This document shows, piece by piece, positions 33,261 to 44,949 of a stretch of DNA of 64,000 nt. The stretch is from Nemophila menziesii (lineage: Eukaryota > Streptophyta > Magnoliopsida > Boraginales > Hydrophyllaceae), in the NCBI GenBank assembly GCA_029959085.1, contig JARWIR010000003.1, positions 24,691,505-24,755,504 of the forward strand. The letters are read 5' to 3'. A model generated the notes under the pieces. The model did no database searches. It was not told where the DNA came from and saw nothing but the letters and a program-made list of their open reading frames with translations. A program made the position numbers and the translations under genes. The stretch's first letter is position 1; every line of letters begins with the position of its first letter.

Positions 33261-33339
33261 TTTGGGTTCTTCGATTGTTGATGGCTTAGTCTGACCGAGT
33301 TGATGATGGTAAAAATATGTGTCAGAGTAGATTAATCTA

Positions 33340-34500
33340 GCACATAAAAAGAGACATCAAGACTCCCAACTCAAAGTTTTGTCATCCTGACAAAATAAAC
33401 TAAAGGTCTAAGTGCAATTAATCATAGAAGAGCAGAAAAACAATGAATGATATACATAATATGCAACAATCAACACATCATAATTCCAATATCCTATTAG
33501 CTTCGCAATGCAAGATGGATTGGTTTTAACTTAGTTTGACATGACGGTTATAGTGTGTTCATTGGTCCTAACATAGTATCCAGTGGTACACCTAGCTAGT
33601 CCATAATTGCTCAATTGTTACTTAACCATGTAGTTAGAAATTCTAAGCTCTTTTCAGTTATAGCGTAAGCTTAGGTTTGGCATGATAAGTAATTGGATAG
33701 TTTGAAGCGAGTTTTTGGCTCTCTCTTCACTGGTCGTCAAACCCTAGAACTTGAGTTGACACTCAAATATGTACAAACTCAACCCAGCTTGATGCACTTG
33801 ATAAGCATCCCTAATAGTCCCTAACCATTCCACGATGATTATCAAATTTTCCTTTGCTGGTTCTTTTACTGCACTTTTAAAATTTAATCGCTTTTTTGTA
33901 AGTTGAACATGACACTCCTTTTGATGTGAGATGTCATGCTAACTTATTTTTTCATATTTTTCTTCTTTCTTTTGTTTTTCTCAGTATCAACTAGTCTACC
34001 CACCCAATGTGTTTCCTATATGAATTCCCACCCCATACTCAAGCTCAAAGGACTAGGGTCTTAAGGCGTTGCAATTTGATTATCGGTCATATGGATAAAT
34101 CCTATAATCTAAGGGTGTAAGGCTTATAGCGTGGTTACAAAGAAAAGGTTACATGCAAGAAATGGGCTAAAATGGATAAATAATTCAATTCAAATTAGGT
34201 CAGCAAGCTAAAGGCTTAAAGTGGCTTATCAAATAACTGTTTTAATAACTTTCCTAACTACTAGGCCTCATTAGGTTGTCACTTTTAGTTCATATGTTAA
34301 GTGGGGTTTCAAGTAGCTCAGACTTCACGTTTCACACACCGCTCAAGGCTCCCTAAGATCGAACTTGCTTCCATGCATAGCGTACTAATCCTTTATATCA
34401 TCTAATTAATGTTTCTATGCAAGATACATTACATGCGTTATGACTCAGTTCCCAGAAACTACTTATCTATCATTAACTCGCAAAAACTATGCTTAATGAC
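33340..34500 (-). mobile_element. Athila 3' internal fragment in inverted orientation, with LTR start
   Basis: At 33352-33387 the plus strand reads AGAGACATCAAGACTCCCAA and on to CTCAAAG. Its reverse complement is a polypurine-like CTTTGAGTTGGGAGTCT followed by TGATGTCTC, the LTR start. From there to 34500 the sequence matches, in reverse, the region before the 3' LTR of the plus-strand element (38600-39640) and 53400-54300, including the GTTTTTGGCTCTCTCTTCACT block. It ends abruptly at 34500 against plus-oriented LTR sequence. Confidence 0.7.
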
Positions 34501-35167
34501 GTGTTTGGCTTTATATTCTGTGTTCTTGTGGACTGTAGCCATATAGAATTACCATCTAGTAGTTAGGTCACCATTGACAACGGTGTTTAATTACATGTTT
34601 AGCATATAACGTCTAGTGTACGGTTTAGATCTGACAAATCAACCTAACTAGATAATCACCATGGTTTAGTGTATTTCTATTTTACCAATTGCAGGAACAA
34701 TTTGCTTAGGACTCCTTATTGACACAGGTAAACCCTATTTAAAACTACCTAGCGCAATTGGAACCGATTATTGAAATACTACATAATTTACCCTTACATG
34801 TTTAGAACGGCAAAACTAGTGGGGATTACATGCTATTTACTCAAGCTAAACTTTCATACTATCTTCTTTTCTTTTCTTTTATTTATTTTCTAGTCTTTTA
34901 GTTTATTAGTTTAATTTTCCTTTATTGAAAATCAAATAAATATCTATCTATCCCTTCTTTCTACTTGCGTATTATTTGTTCTAGCTTAATTATTTGCACT
35001 TGAATATTTGCATAAGTTCTTCTTAACCTTCGTAGTCCTTGAGGAACGAATTCTACTTATTCATTAAAACTTGCATACGATCTGTATACTTGCAGAGCCG
35101 TGCTCAGTCTAGGGTGTTTATTTGCACTGTATTTATATCATATTTTATCACACCCTAGGCGACACCA
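34501..35167 (+). repeat. Left LTR of the pol-less Athila element, lacking its first ~850 bp
   Basis: It matches 40501-41166 nearly base for base and ends GGCGACACCA. The upstream part of the LTR, including its TG start and target duplication, is missing. At 34500/34501 it is joined to an inverted internal fragment of the same family. Confidence 0.85.
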
Positions 35168-35173
35168 AGTTTT

Positions 35174-35191
35174 TGGCGCCATTGCTGGGGA
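35174..35191 (+). promoter_or_regulatory. Primer binding site complementary to tRNA-Asp 3' end
   Basis: TGGCGCCATTGCTGGGGA begins 6 nt after the LTR end. It differs at two positions from the complement of the plant tRNA-Asp(GTC) 3' end (TGGCGCCGTTGCCGGGGA). A tRNA-Asp primer is usual for Athila and other Tat-clade elements. Confidence 0.8.
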
Positions 35192-35301
35192 CTACATCGT
35201 TAGTCTTTTTAGTTTTTGTTTTACAGGTTTTTTTCCAGGCAAGAGCAGATTTTTTTTAGGAAAGGGAAGTTTCGTATTATTAGATCCTACAGAAGCTAAT
35301 T

Positions 35302-36493
35302 ATGGAGTACGTTCTTGAAACCAAGAGAAGTTGGCCAATTAAATCAGAAAAACAAAAAAAGACTTTAGAATCTCTAAAGCTCAAAGAGTTAAACCAACAA
35401 CTTGAGGAATTACGAGAACAAGCGCGAAAACTAGCTCAGATAAATCTAGTACATACCTCACCTTCATGTCCTAGTTGTGGAGCAAGAGATCACTCGTGGG
35501 AATATTGCATGAATAATCCAGCTTCAAATTCCTTTATACCTTATCAAAGAAACCATTATTATTATGGTTATTATCAATCTCAAGGAAATTACGCTGATTA
35601 TCAACCCCCCACAGAATTACAATTGGGTCGGAAATCAACAGACTTATTATCAACCACGACCACAATCTTATTATCCTCCACAACCTATCTATCAAGAAGC
35701 GCTGATTTATAATGAAGCCTATCAAGAACCACTTTCTTATTCAATGCAGCAAACCATACAAGAGCAACCTTCGAGTTTGAATTCAAGCATGGCTAAGATA
35801 ATGAACTTAATAGAAGAAAGGGAGCAAAGAAGCCAAAACTCATCCAAGGCGCTTAATAATATTGAGCATACCATGTCACAAATGGTGAATAAACTTCAAA
35901 TCTTTGCAAAAAGGCAACTCCCAAGTGATACTTGTGTTCCAGAAGACAGTGTTTGTCATGCAGTTGAATTAAGAAGTGGAAATCAATTACCTTCACCTAG
36001 AGTAGAACCAGATCCAACCTCTATTCCTGAAAAAGTGGTTGAAGAAAGAATTGAAAACAAGGTTGAAGAGGTAGTTGAACAAATAAGTGTCCCAAAGAAG
36101 ACACCAGAAAAGAAAGAGAGCCCAGTGGTAACCAACACATGTCCTTCTCCACCATTCCCGTCACATGTCAGAAATCAGAACAATGAAAAAGAATTCAAGA
36201 AGTTCCTTGACATGGTGAATGAGTTTAAGATCAGCATCCCGTTTGTAGAAGCTCTCACAAGAATGTCAAAATATGGTCAGTTCATGAAGGACATTCTGTC
36301 TAACAAACGAAGTTTAGAAACCGAAAAGATGAATGGATTGCCAGAGGAGTGTAATGCTACAAATGAAATAGAGTTACCACTAGATTCACCCCCTCCCACG
36401 AAATCTTCGATGGAACCATCCATGATCATGAAGAATCGAGCTGAAAAGTTTGTGGGAATTAGAGGCAAGGGGTGGAAATTTCGTCATTCGTAA
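35302..36493 (+). pseudogene. Athila gag remnant (zinc-knuckle-like region and C-terminal part)
   Basis: Two overlapping frames, 35302-35712 and 35564-36493, are parts of one gag reading frame broken by a one-base change near a C run at about 35606. Visible are CPSCGARDHSWEYC, which parallels CEYCGVNDHSWENC in the 62-64 kb gag, a Gln/Tyr/Pro-rich section, and the RQLPSDT and AVELRSGNQLPSP blocks shared with that gag. The N-terminal core gag domain (the FxAV/EWxxT-type region) is missing, so it cannot form normal capsid. Confidence 0.85.
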
Positions 36494-39400
36494 TCAAGGT
36501 AACGCGTCTAACTTTAAAAGACGTTAAACAAAAGTGCTATACGGGAGACAACACGTAGTTTCTTTTATGTTTTCATGTTTTTATGTTTTTAATTTATGTT
36601 TAGTTTAGTTATTTTTAGTTGATATTGCATTCTTGAGGAAGGTATTAGTGTTTTTGATGTTCAGGTACTAAGAAAATCGAGTTAGGGAGAAAAAGAAAAA
36701 AATTCGGAGAAAATCTGACCCTCCTACCGGTAAGCCGCTCATTTCACCGGTAAGCCTATGGACTTCACCGGTAAGCCGCTCATTTGACCGGTATACCGGT
36801 GCGGCTACAAAAAAAACACGTGGCTACGGGTTTTTGACACGGGGTTCATGCCGAGAGGTACTCCAAGCTCACTGGTAACCCGGTGGATTCATCGGTATAC
36901 GGGTCGGCAACGCTGGAGAATTTTTTTTTATGAGTTTAAAGAAGAAAGAGGTGAGTTATAACATGAATTTTCCAATCCTTAAGCCTCTCTTTCTTCCCCA
37001 AACCTCTCCCAACTCCATTAAAGCTTCATCAAACCTTCCCTAATCATCAAAACACTACCCAATCACATAAAAACACATCCAATCCTTTATCCACATCATT
37101 ACAAAGAAGATTCAACCACCCATATCATACCAAAACACATTGAATCCAAGAATCAAAAGCTTAAATTTCAGAAATTCATCCTGTAATTTCCTTAATCCAT
37201 ACCAATCCATGAAGAATCCATCTTACCCATATAGAGAATCATCATCAAATCACCTTTCCTAACCCAAATTAAGCTTGTTCAACCAATAATCAAGAGTTTC
37301 AAATTTCAAGAGTGGTTAAAGCTTTGAGTTGGGGGTCAATTGAGATGATTAAGAGAACATAAACATTATCTACTGTAAGGGAGATGAATAAAAGCAAGGT
37401 ATTGGATTTTATTGAGAAGAAATCAAGTAAAGAAAGTTCTAGTTCCAATTCAAAGGGTAAAATAGGTCACAAAAAGAGAGGTCAGCTAGCTGTGTTTGAT
37501 TCAATGGGCAAAAAGGTTCCAACTTTAGTGAAGAATACAACACAACCTCTACAGATCAAAGACCCTGCACCCATAGGAAAAGAGAAAGCTTCAATGGCCA
37601 TGATAGCTTCTCCAAAGAAACAATTAAAGGAACTACCTTTTGCTTATGAGAAAGTATTTGAAGAAGAAGTTGATAACGGAGAATACAAGAAGATTCATGG
37701 AGATTTGGAAGAATTGGGTTGGTCTACGTTCGTGGTAAGACGTTCTAAAAAACGTTCTTTTTGTTGAATTGTATTTTGTGAGGCGAAGAAGAGGATGTGG
37801 CACAGTTGATCTATGGGGAGGTGATGCGATTTTCGGTCTCTCCCATGTCGTTATTTAATGCAATATCCTACAATGATCACGTGTATTGATCGAAAAACGA
37901 ATAAGAACTTGGGTGAAGAAGAAACGCGTGAATTTAAGATGAGTAACAATATTGACAATGCTTGGATCATTAAAGTTTTGAGAGTAATTACGCAACTTTC
38001 AAAAGAAGAAAAGGAGTACATCATAAACACTCCGTGAGCAATTAAAGAAAAATCCAGCAAAATCCTAACTTGGATGTCGATAAGGCGAGGTAATAGCCTC
38101 GAAGAGTATGTTTTCTTTCTTCCTTACCATTTCTTTTTTTGCAATATGTGTGCTAATTTTAAATTTTATTTCTTTCTTGAGTTTTTTTCGAGTCGTGGGG
38201 ACACGGCTCATTTTTGAGTTGGGGGTCGGGATTCGTTGTCCTCATCTTCCTTTTCTGTTTTTTTGCATAAAATTTAAAAAAATTTGGGTTGAAATAGGCA
38301 TAAAATATGTTGAATGTACCTATTGAGCATGATTTTAATTAAGTTAATGTTAGTAAGTAGTATGTTTTTGAAATATGTCACAAATTTGTTTAGTATGCAT
38401 GTATGAAAACAGGAAATAAAAGATAGAAAAGTTAATGAGCAATGCTAAGAAGTTACGTTGAAACTTAGGGAGAGTTATTTGGTGTGTAGAACGTGAGGTT
38501 TGAAATTAGTTGAAAACCCGCTTATCTATGAACTATTAGTGAAAAAGTAACAAAATCTGGTAGTTAGAAAAATGAATAAGGCAATTCTTTCATATTGAAA
38601 CCACTTGAAGCCTTTTATACCTTCTCACCCTTTATTTGATTATTGTTATTATTTATCCGTCTTAGCCCCTCTGAGCCTTTCTAAAGCCTTTATTGAAACA
38701 CGTTATAATCCATACCCTTAGTTGGTAGGACTTATCTATATGACCCGCACTCGAATCGCAAAACCTGAGACAAGTCATTTTTAGAGCTTGAGTTTGGGGT
38801 GGTGGGTTTCATCATTAGGGAACATTGGGATTTGGAAATTGTAATTGTGATTTTATTGATGATGAAAAAGTAATTATTGTAACCCTTTGCCGAGGTAATA
38901 GTGAATGAAAAAGAAGCTACGAGCTAAATTTGCCAACAAGGGCATAAAAAGATAGAATATATATGAAAAAATAGTGTGATATCTTGAACATTAAAAAGAG
39001 AGTCATAGCTATACAAAAGAAAAAATTGATATGAAAAGAATATATATTCGGACCGGCAAAGTGGATTTTGTATATCATCATAAAAAAGGTTTTAATTGGG
39101 ATTATTGGGGATGCACATCAAAAGCATCAATAAATTGGGTTGAGTGAGAATATTTTATAGTGAAGACTCAAGCTCTATGGCGATTAGTTGATGGAATGTG
39201 AGGAGAGAGCCAAAAGCTCACTTTTCATTTATCCAAATATACCACACCGTCCCTAAGCCAAGTTATAACGAAAGACCTTAGGATTTCTAACTACTTGGTG
39301 GAGAAACAATTGAGCTATTAGGTAGTAGGTAATTGGAACATTGGACACTATATTAGGACCTATGAATAACCTATAGCCAGTAACCTGAACTAAGTTATCA

Positions 39401-39636
39401 TCCTCTCCTTCTGGCATTGCGAAATTAATCTGGACTTGAATTTGTGGATTGTTGATTATGTGTATATTAAGCATATTTGGGCATTATCTCTTGAGCATTA
39501 CTACATGGGACTTTTTAGATATTATGCTTTAGGATCATTCATTGTGTTCTGTTCTTATTCTCCCCTGACTTCTTCGTCTTGTTTATTTGACTACCCTACT
39601 GTTCTTTACTTTTATTGTATCGGGACGATACAACTT
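36494..39636 (+). mobile_element. Noncoding interior of the pol-less Athila element
   Basis: Where pol should be there is no RT or integrase. At 36725-36905 an ACCGGTAAGCCGCTCATTT unit recurs with ACCGGTATACCGG palindromes. A 127-codon frame lies at 37384-37767 (Lys/Ser-rich, MNKSKVLDFIEKKSSKESSS), of unknown function and with no clear match to the extra ORF at 54.7-57.3 kb. From about 38400 the sequence matches the 3' internal region of the other family members. Confidence 0.65.
37384..37767 (+). CDS. Lys/Ser-rich open frame inside the pol-less Athila element, unknown
   Basis: 127 codons from ATG. The first 40 residues are Lys/Ser-rich. The C-terminal part is acidic (VFEEEVDNGEYKKIHGDLEE). 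No domain is recognised. Its position between gag and the 3' region matches that of the extra ORF in the larger Athila at 54726-57333, so it may be a remnant of a comparable third ORF. It is probably not a host gene. Confidence 0.35.
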   Translation: MNKSKVLDFIEKKSSKESSSSNSKGKIGHKKRGQLAVFDSMGKKVPTLVKNTTQPLQIKDPAPIGKEKASMAMIASPKKQLKELPFAYEKVFEEEVDNGEYKKIHGDLEELGWSTFVVRRSKKRSFC

Positions 39637-39650
39637 TGAGTTGGGGGTCT
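39637..39650 (+). promoter_or_regulatory. Polypurine tract of the pol-less Athila element
   Basis: TTGAGTTGGGGGTCT lies directly before the TGATGTCTCC start of the right LTR. The same wording, in reverse, precedes an LTR start at 33352-33387. Confidence 0.65.
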
Positions 39651-41166
39651 TGATGTCTCCTCATTTGTGATAATAAAATCTATTTCCGGGACATCATTTT
39701 AGGCATATTTATTAGTTTATAGGTCGATTTTAGCTTGATTTAGTACACTTTCCTATTTTGGGCCTTGAATTGATTATTTATTATTTTTAGAGCATATTGG
39801 GTTTAATTATTTATTTAGTGTGAAGCTTTAAAGATATATGGTAATTAATTAGAGTCCAAGTCAAAGTCTAAGAGCTAAAGGAAAGAGGATAAACATGGAA
39901 ATTGGAGATAGAAGGAAACAGAGTTCAATTAGGAAAAGGAAAAGCTGTCAAATAAATCGGAATTTCTGCAGCTACGTCTAAAGAAGTGGTGATAACTCCA
40001 AAACCGAGCCGATTCTGGAAGATACCTTTCATAGGGACGTAGATAGTTCCGTGAGGATTCTTTTAACATCTTATAGGTAAAAAACGGTCCAGTAATGAAG
40101 AAGATATGGTAAAAACAAGTCAGCAGTAATTATCCTAATCTATATACGAATTTGAGTTGGGCTAGGAGTCCATTACTTACCTTCTTCTTCAAGAAAACGA
40201 ATTAGGTCTTCCTATACCCTATAAATACAACCTCTTAACATTAGAAAATCATCCTTGACCATACCTTAAGGTTAGGAAGAAGCTTACAACAAGAAGAGAA
40301 GTCTGGAAGGAGCTGTGCATCAATTATGTCTCCTTCAACCTTTAATTCTGTAATTATTTTCTTTTCTTTTCTTAGTATGAACTAAATTCTATTTAGCTTG
40401 AGTTTTAGCATATATGTATGAACCCTAGGTTTGATTGACATCTATCTAATTTGGGAATTCTATGTTTTAAATTGAATTTTTGTTTTTATTCTCTGTTTAT
40501 GTGTTTGGCTTTATATTCTGTGTTCTTGTGGACTGCAGCCATATAAAATTACCACCTAGTAGTTAGGTCACCATTGACAACGGTGTTTAATTACATGTTT
40601 AGCACATAACGTCTAGTGTACGGTTTAGATCTGACAAATCAACCTAACTAGATAATCACCATGGTTTAGTGTATTGCTATTTTACCAATTGCAGGAACAG
40701 TTTGCTTAGGACTCCTTATTGACACATGTAAACCCTATTTAAAACTACCTAGCGCAATTGGAACCGATTATTGAAATACTACATAATTTACCCTTACATG
40801 TTTAGAACGGCAAAACTAGTGGGGATTACATGCTATTTACTCAAGCTAAACTTTCATACTATCTTCTTTTCTTTTCTTTTATTTATTTTCTGTCTTTTAG
40901 TTTATTAGTTTAATTTTCCTTTATTGAAAATCAAATAAATATTTATCTATCCCTTCTTTCTACTTGCGTATTATTTGTTCTAGCTTAATTATTTGCACTT
41001 GAATATTTGCATAAGTTCTTCTTAACCTTCGTAGTCCTTGAGGAACGAATTCTACTTATTCATTAAAACTTGCATACAATCTGTATACTTCCAGAACCGT
41101 GCTCAGTCTAGGGTGTTTATTTGCACTGTATTTATATCATATTTTATCACACCCTAGGCGACACCA
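39651..41166 (+). repeat. Right LTR of the pol-less Athila element
   Basis: A 1516-bp full-length LTR from TGATGTCTCCTCATTTGTGA to GGCGACACCA. It is the reference copy for the Athila solo LTRs at 5944-7420 and 15388-16899. The bases after it (TATCT) should be the target duplication, but the left side is lost, so this cannot be confirmed. Confidence 0.88.
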
Positions 41167-41179
41167 TATCTCAAACTAC

Positions 41180-41805
41180 TAACTGAATTAGTTCATAATA
41201 CAATAAAGAAAAAAAAATATAAAAGAGACATAATTCTCTTAAAAGTTGAAAAAAGGAATAATTACACTACCAATTATGTAAGGATTGTCAAATAGGGTGT
41301 TGCCTTGCTACCAAGCTTTATAAATATAACCAACTTCTGGTCTTGTCAATAAAACACCCATAACTTCTTCAATTCGATTGCAAATTGCGAATATTTCTTC
41401 TCCGCGATCTCCACTCGAAGGGATATTTTGAGATTTAAAATTCACGCGCAAATCCTTGAACATTATGAGTCATGACCTACAAAAATTCGATGAAAACATT
41501 CTTCCGACAATTTTTGTTGTTTTTTAAATGGTCTTCTTAGCTCCTTTTGCGTTTTGTCTTGGATTTCTTCGTGACTTTTTTACTTCACATCTTCATCTTA
41601 GGGTCTAATATCATCCATGTATCTAGGATCTTCACACTTGTCACACAAATTATCTCAAATTGCTCCAACAATATATTTATCGTCCAAGATTTGCTAAAAC
41701 TCAAATAACACCAAATGAAGGGATAAATCCCACAACTAAACCTAAAAAATCAACCCAAATGACGTCTCTTAAGTCTTTAAATATATCACAAAAGGAGAGA
41801 CATCA
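41180..41805 (-). mobile_element. Possible diverged LTR fragment related to the Athila LTR start
   Basis: On the minus strand from 41805 the sequence reads TGATGTCTCTCCTTTTGTGA, then about 25 bp later AGAGACGTCATTTGGG. This is the same spacing and wording as the Athila LTR start (TGATGTCTCCTCATTTGTGA, GGGACATCATTTTAGG). Similarity fades beyond the first 80 bp or so, and no second end or duplication was found. Confidence 0.35.
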
Positions 41806-42967
41806 TTTCTCGGTGACTTGACTGTCGTAGTGCCATTGGGAGACGCACCTTCTTGTGGTCCTGACTTTTGTCTGATTTCAGATCATCAAACTCGACAAAA
41901 GATAGATCTAGCTCTACAAAAACCATAGAGAATATAAAAGTTCAACCATTCGTGTATTGGCCGGACGTTTCACACTTTATCAACCACCATGGTTGATATT
42001 GCATCATGCTTGCCGATCTAAAATTTCAGCATAGACACATTCACGATCAACTATAGAAGCACTGTCATACTCGTCGATCTGAATTTCATGAAGTTTGAGC
42101 TTAGTTCAGTACATTAATCGAGTTTAATCTTTGACATGGAGGTTTTCATATGTAACCATAAAAATACTTTAGTATGTGTTTGTATGCATTTCATTGATAT
42201 ATTTTTAATGTTATATGAATAAATGATGTATATGAGGGTATTTGGGGAAGAATTTTAAGAGAATTTTTAAATTAGATCAATTTTTAAATATAACACTTTA
42301 CATTAAAGTATTATCTTTTTATTATAGGGATGTTAGTTAGTTCAATATCTTTTGACTCAAAATATAAGTAAAAACAAATAAAATCATGAACATAAGGGGT
42401 GTACTTCTTATATCTCAATAGAGTTATATGGAGGTAAGACTCGTTAGCCAAAACTAAAAGGGTCTACCCAAAATTACCCAAAAAGAAAAACCCTCTGACC
42501 TATACAAACAACTAAGCTCAAACTCATCTTCTTCCCACACCTCTCACGGCCGCTACTGCCATCACGCCAAACAAAACTGCTACACCATCAACAACAAACA
42601 AGTTTTCTCCATATAACAAAATTAAAGGTAATATTTATTTTGCTTTCCTGTTAATATTAGAATATTAGCTCGATTATTTCAATTTCCTATTTTTTCGGGT
42701 TTTTCTACATATTCTACGTTTTTTTTCTGTTTTTTGTTTTTGATGTAATACGGCTGGGCCTGTCTCCTCAGTCTATTTTATAATTTTAGTCTAGTAAAAC
42801 CTAATTTATGATTTTTCTTTTTTTAATTATTGGCTTGATTTAGAGTGAGTGCGTTTTAGAAAAGGAAATATTTATGATTTCTAATTATATATGAAATTGT
42901 TTTAATTAATTTATCTGAGCTAAAATTTCTTTTTGCTTTGCTTGTTACAGCTGAAGGATAATTCATC
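41806..42967 (+). promoter_or_regulatory. Upstream region of UCH, including a 5' UTR intron
   Basis: No gene is seen before about 42500. A likely 5' UTR starts around 42500 and contains a GT-AG intron at 42628-42950 (donor AAAG/GTAATA, acceptor TTACAG). The UTR then continues CTGAAGGATAATTCATC to the ATG at 42968. A leader intron is common in plant housekeeping genes. The transcription start is not determined. Confidence 0.5.
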
Positions 42968-44390
42968 ATGTCTTGGTGCACAATTGAGTCTGACCCAGGT
43001 ATATTCTGATATTTGTTTTCTTCCCCTTCTAAATTAATGCACTGAAAGTATATAACTCTGTTATAATGCTTAGGGTACCCGATTGATTAACTAAAATAGC
43101 CCTTTGTGGCACAATTAGGGTTTTTTTAGACGCAATAGATTGTTCATTCGTGTAATTTTCTAATAAAATTGTGGGGTTACACAGGAGTTTTCACTGAGCT
43201 TATACAGCAAATGGGTGTAAAAGGTGTACAGGTATGATTTATAATTAAGGAGGCTTTTATTGAAGTGATATTTTATATCAAATCACAGAGAACATATGCA
43301 ACTAATACTTAAAATTTGCTCAAACAGGTCGAGGAGTTGTATTCACTTGATACTGAATCTCTTGACAGTCTTAGGTAAATTTAATTTAGCTACCTATACT
43401 TTAGCTTTAGTGGTCTTAAATCCAGATTTTTCTAATTTACAGGCCAGTTCATGGATTAATATTCCTTTTCAAATGGCGCCCTGGTGAAAAAGATGATCGT
43501 GTTGTTATTAAAGATCCAAACCCTAACTTGTTTTTTGCTAGTCAGGTCAGTTTTTGAATCTTTCATATAAAGTGAACAAAAAAAATTTAGTTTTTGTATA
43601 TTAACAGGTGATAAACAATGCATGTGCAACTCAAGCAATTCTATCAATTCTTCTAAACTGTTTAGATGTTGAAATTGGACCTGAATTAACAGCTTTAAAA
43701 GACTTCACTAAAAATTTCCCACCTGAATTAAAAGGCTTAGCTATAAATAACAGTGAAGCAATCCGAGCCGCTCATAATAGTTTCGCAAGACCTGAACCAT
43801 TCATACCAGAAGAGCAACAAAAAGCTGCTGGAAAAGATGATGATGTGTATCATTTCATAAGCTATTTACCTGTAGATGGTGTATTATACGAGCTAGATGG
43901 GTTAAAAGAAGGACCCATTAGTCTTGGACAATACTCAGGTGGGCCAGGGGATATGAATTGGTTACAAATGGTTCAACCTGTTATTCAAGAACGTATTGAA
44001 AAATACTCACAGAATGAAATAAGGTTTAATTTATTAGCTGTGATTAAGAATCGGAAAGATATGTATACAGTTGAGTTAAAGGAGCTTCAAAGGAATAGAG
44101 AACGTATTTTACAACAATTAGCTGCTGTACAAAGTGAAAGAGTAGTTGATGGTAATAAAGTTGAAGCTTTGAATAAATCACTTTCGGAGATTAATGGTGG
44201 GATTGAAGGTGCAACTGAGAAGATATTAATGGAGGAAGAGAAGTTTAAGAAATGGAGAACTGAGAATATAAGAAGGAAGCATAATTATATTCCTTTTTTG
44301 TTTAATTTTTTGAAGATGCTTGCTGAGAAGAAACAGTTGAGACCACTTATTGAGAAGGCCAAACAGAAAAATTCTAATACTACCAGATAG
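42968..44390 (+). CDS. UCH2: Ubiquitin carboxyl-terminal hydrolase, UCHL5/UCH37 type
   Basis: Five coding exons, 42968-42998, 43185-43231, 43328-43374, 43443-43545 and 43608-44390, total 1011 nt or 336 residues, with frame kept at every GT-AG junction. The peptidase C12 domain starts [13 protein letters not shown]. The catalytic residues fit the family: oxyanion Gln76 (FFASQ), nucleophile Cys82 (NNACATQA), His158 (VYHFISYLP) and Asp173 (YELDG). A helical middle part and a C-terminal ULD-like domain ([20 protein letters not shown]) follow. Length and layout match plant UCH1/UCH2, homologues of animal UCH37, which bind the 26S proteasome or INO80 and trim ubiquitin. The symbol UCH2 is a guess between the two close paralogues. 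The gene looks fully functional. Confidence 0.93.
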
Positions 44391-44949
44391 AATGTTGTGT
44401 AATTGTAGTGCCTTTAATCAACCTAGTTTGGTGAAAATACTGGTTTTGTTATTTGCTTGTGACTTTTAATGTTTCTGATACTTTGTCTTTTTATTTATTG
44501 AAACTTTTTTAGTTGTTATGTTTATTTTCATTGGTGTTTGTAGTGAACCTTGTAATAATGGTTGATGATCTCAAAGATTAGGGTTTCTAAGTTCTGGTGA
44601 TGGTCTATGAAACATCATTGTTGGAGGTGGTAAAGATAAGGTTTAAGGTTTATGCAGTGTTTGATTTGGTCATACTCATCCCCTGTTAGGCCATTTTATA
44701 CTACTTTCTTGAGGGGAAAATCCCTTTTATCCTATCAGAGTTTAGCTAACTCCCAACCCTTCCCATTCGGTTTGGTTCTAAGATTGGTCAAAAATCAAAA
44801 TAAACTGAACCATGCTCATCTCTACCACCTCTTATTATTCTTTGGATGGAACATACATATATCACATGTCTCTAAATCATCTTGTATGTTTAGTAAATTA
44901 CACTTTTTTCACATCTTTCATTTGATATTTTCTACCCACATGTCTTGAT
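44391..44949. other. UCH 3' flank, no further gene seen
   Basis: The first 200 bp or so is probably the UCH 3' UTR. A 98-codon plus frame at 44652-44948 has no recognisable domain and no supporting signals, so it is not called. Confidence 0.4.

Larger units (their letters stand above)
34501..41166 (+). mobile_element. Pol-less Athila (Ty3/gypsy) retrotransposon derivative
   Basis: It has a 5'-truncated left LTR (34501-35167), a primer binding site (35174-35191), a gag remnant (35302-36493), noncoding interior with one extra frame, a polypurine tract and a complete right LTR (39651-41166). Protease, RT, RNase H and integrase are absent. The two LTRs can be aligned over 667 bp at a constant offset of about 6000 and differ at only about a dozen positions, so this insertion is much younger than the LINEs. 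Mobilisation would need proteins from a full relative such as the one at 53-64 kb. Confidence 0.85.

Noticed and set aside
44652..44948. A 98-codon plus-strand gene after UCH
   Set aside because: No recognisable domain, no splice or promoter signals, and it lies in AT-rich downstream DNA.
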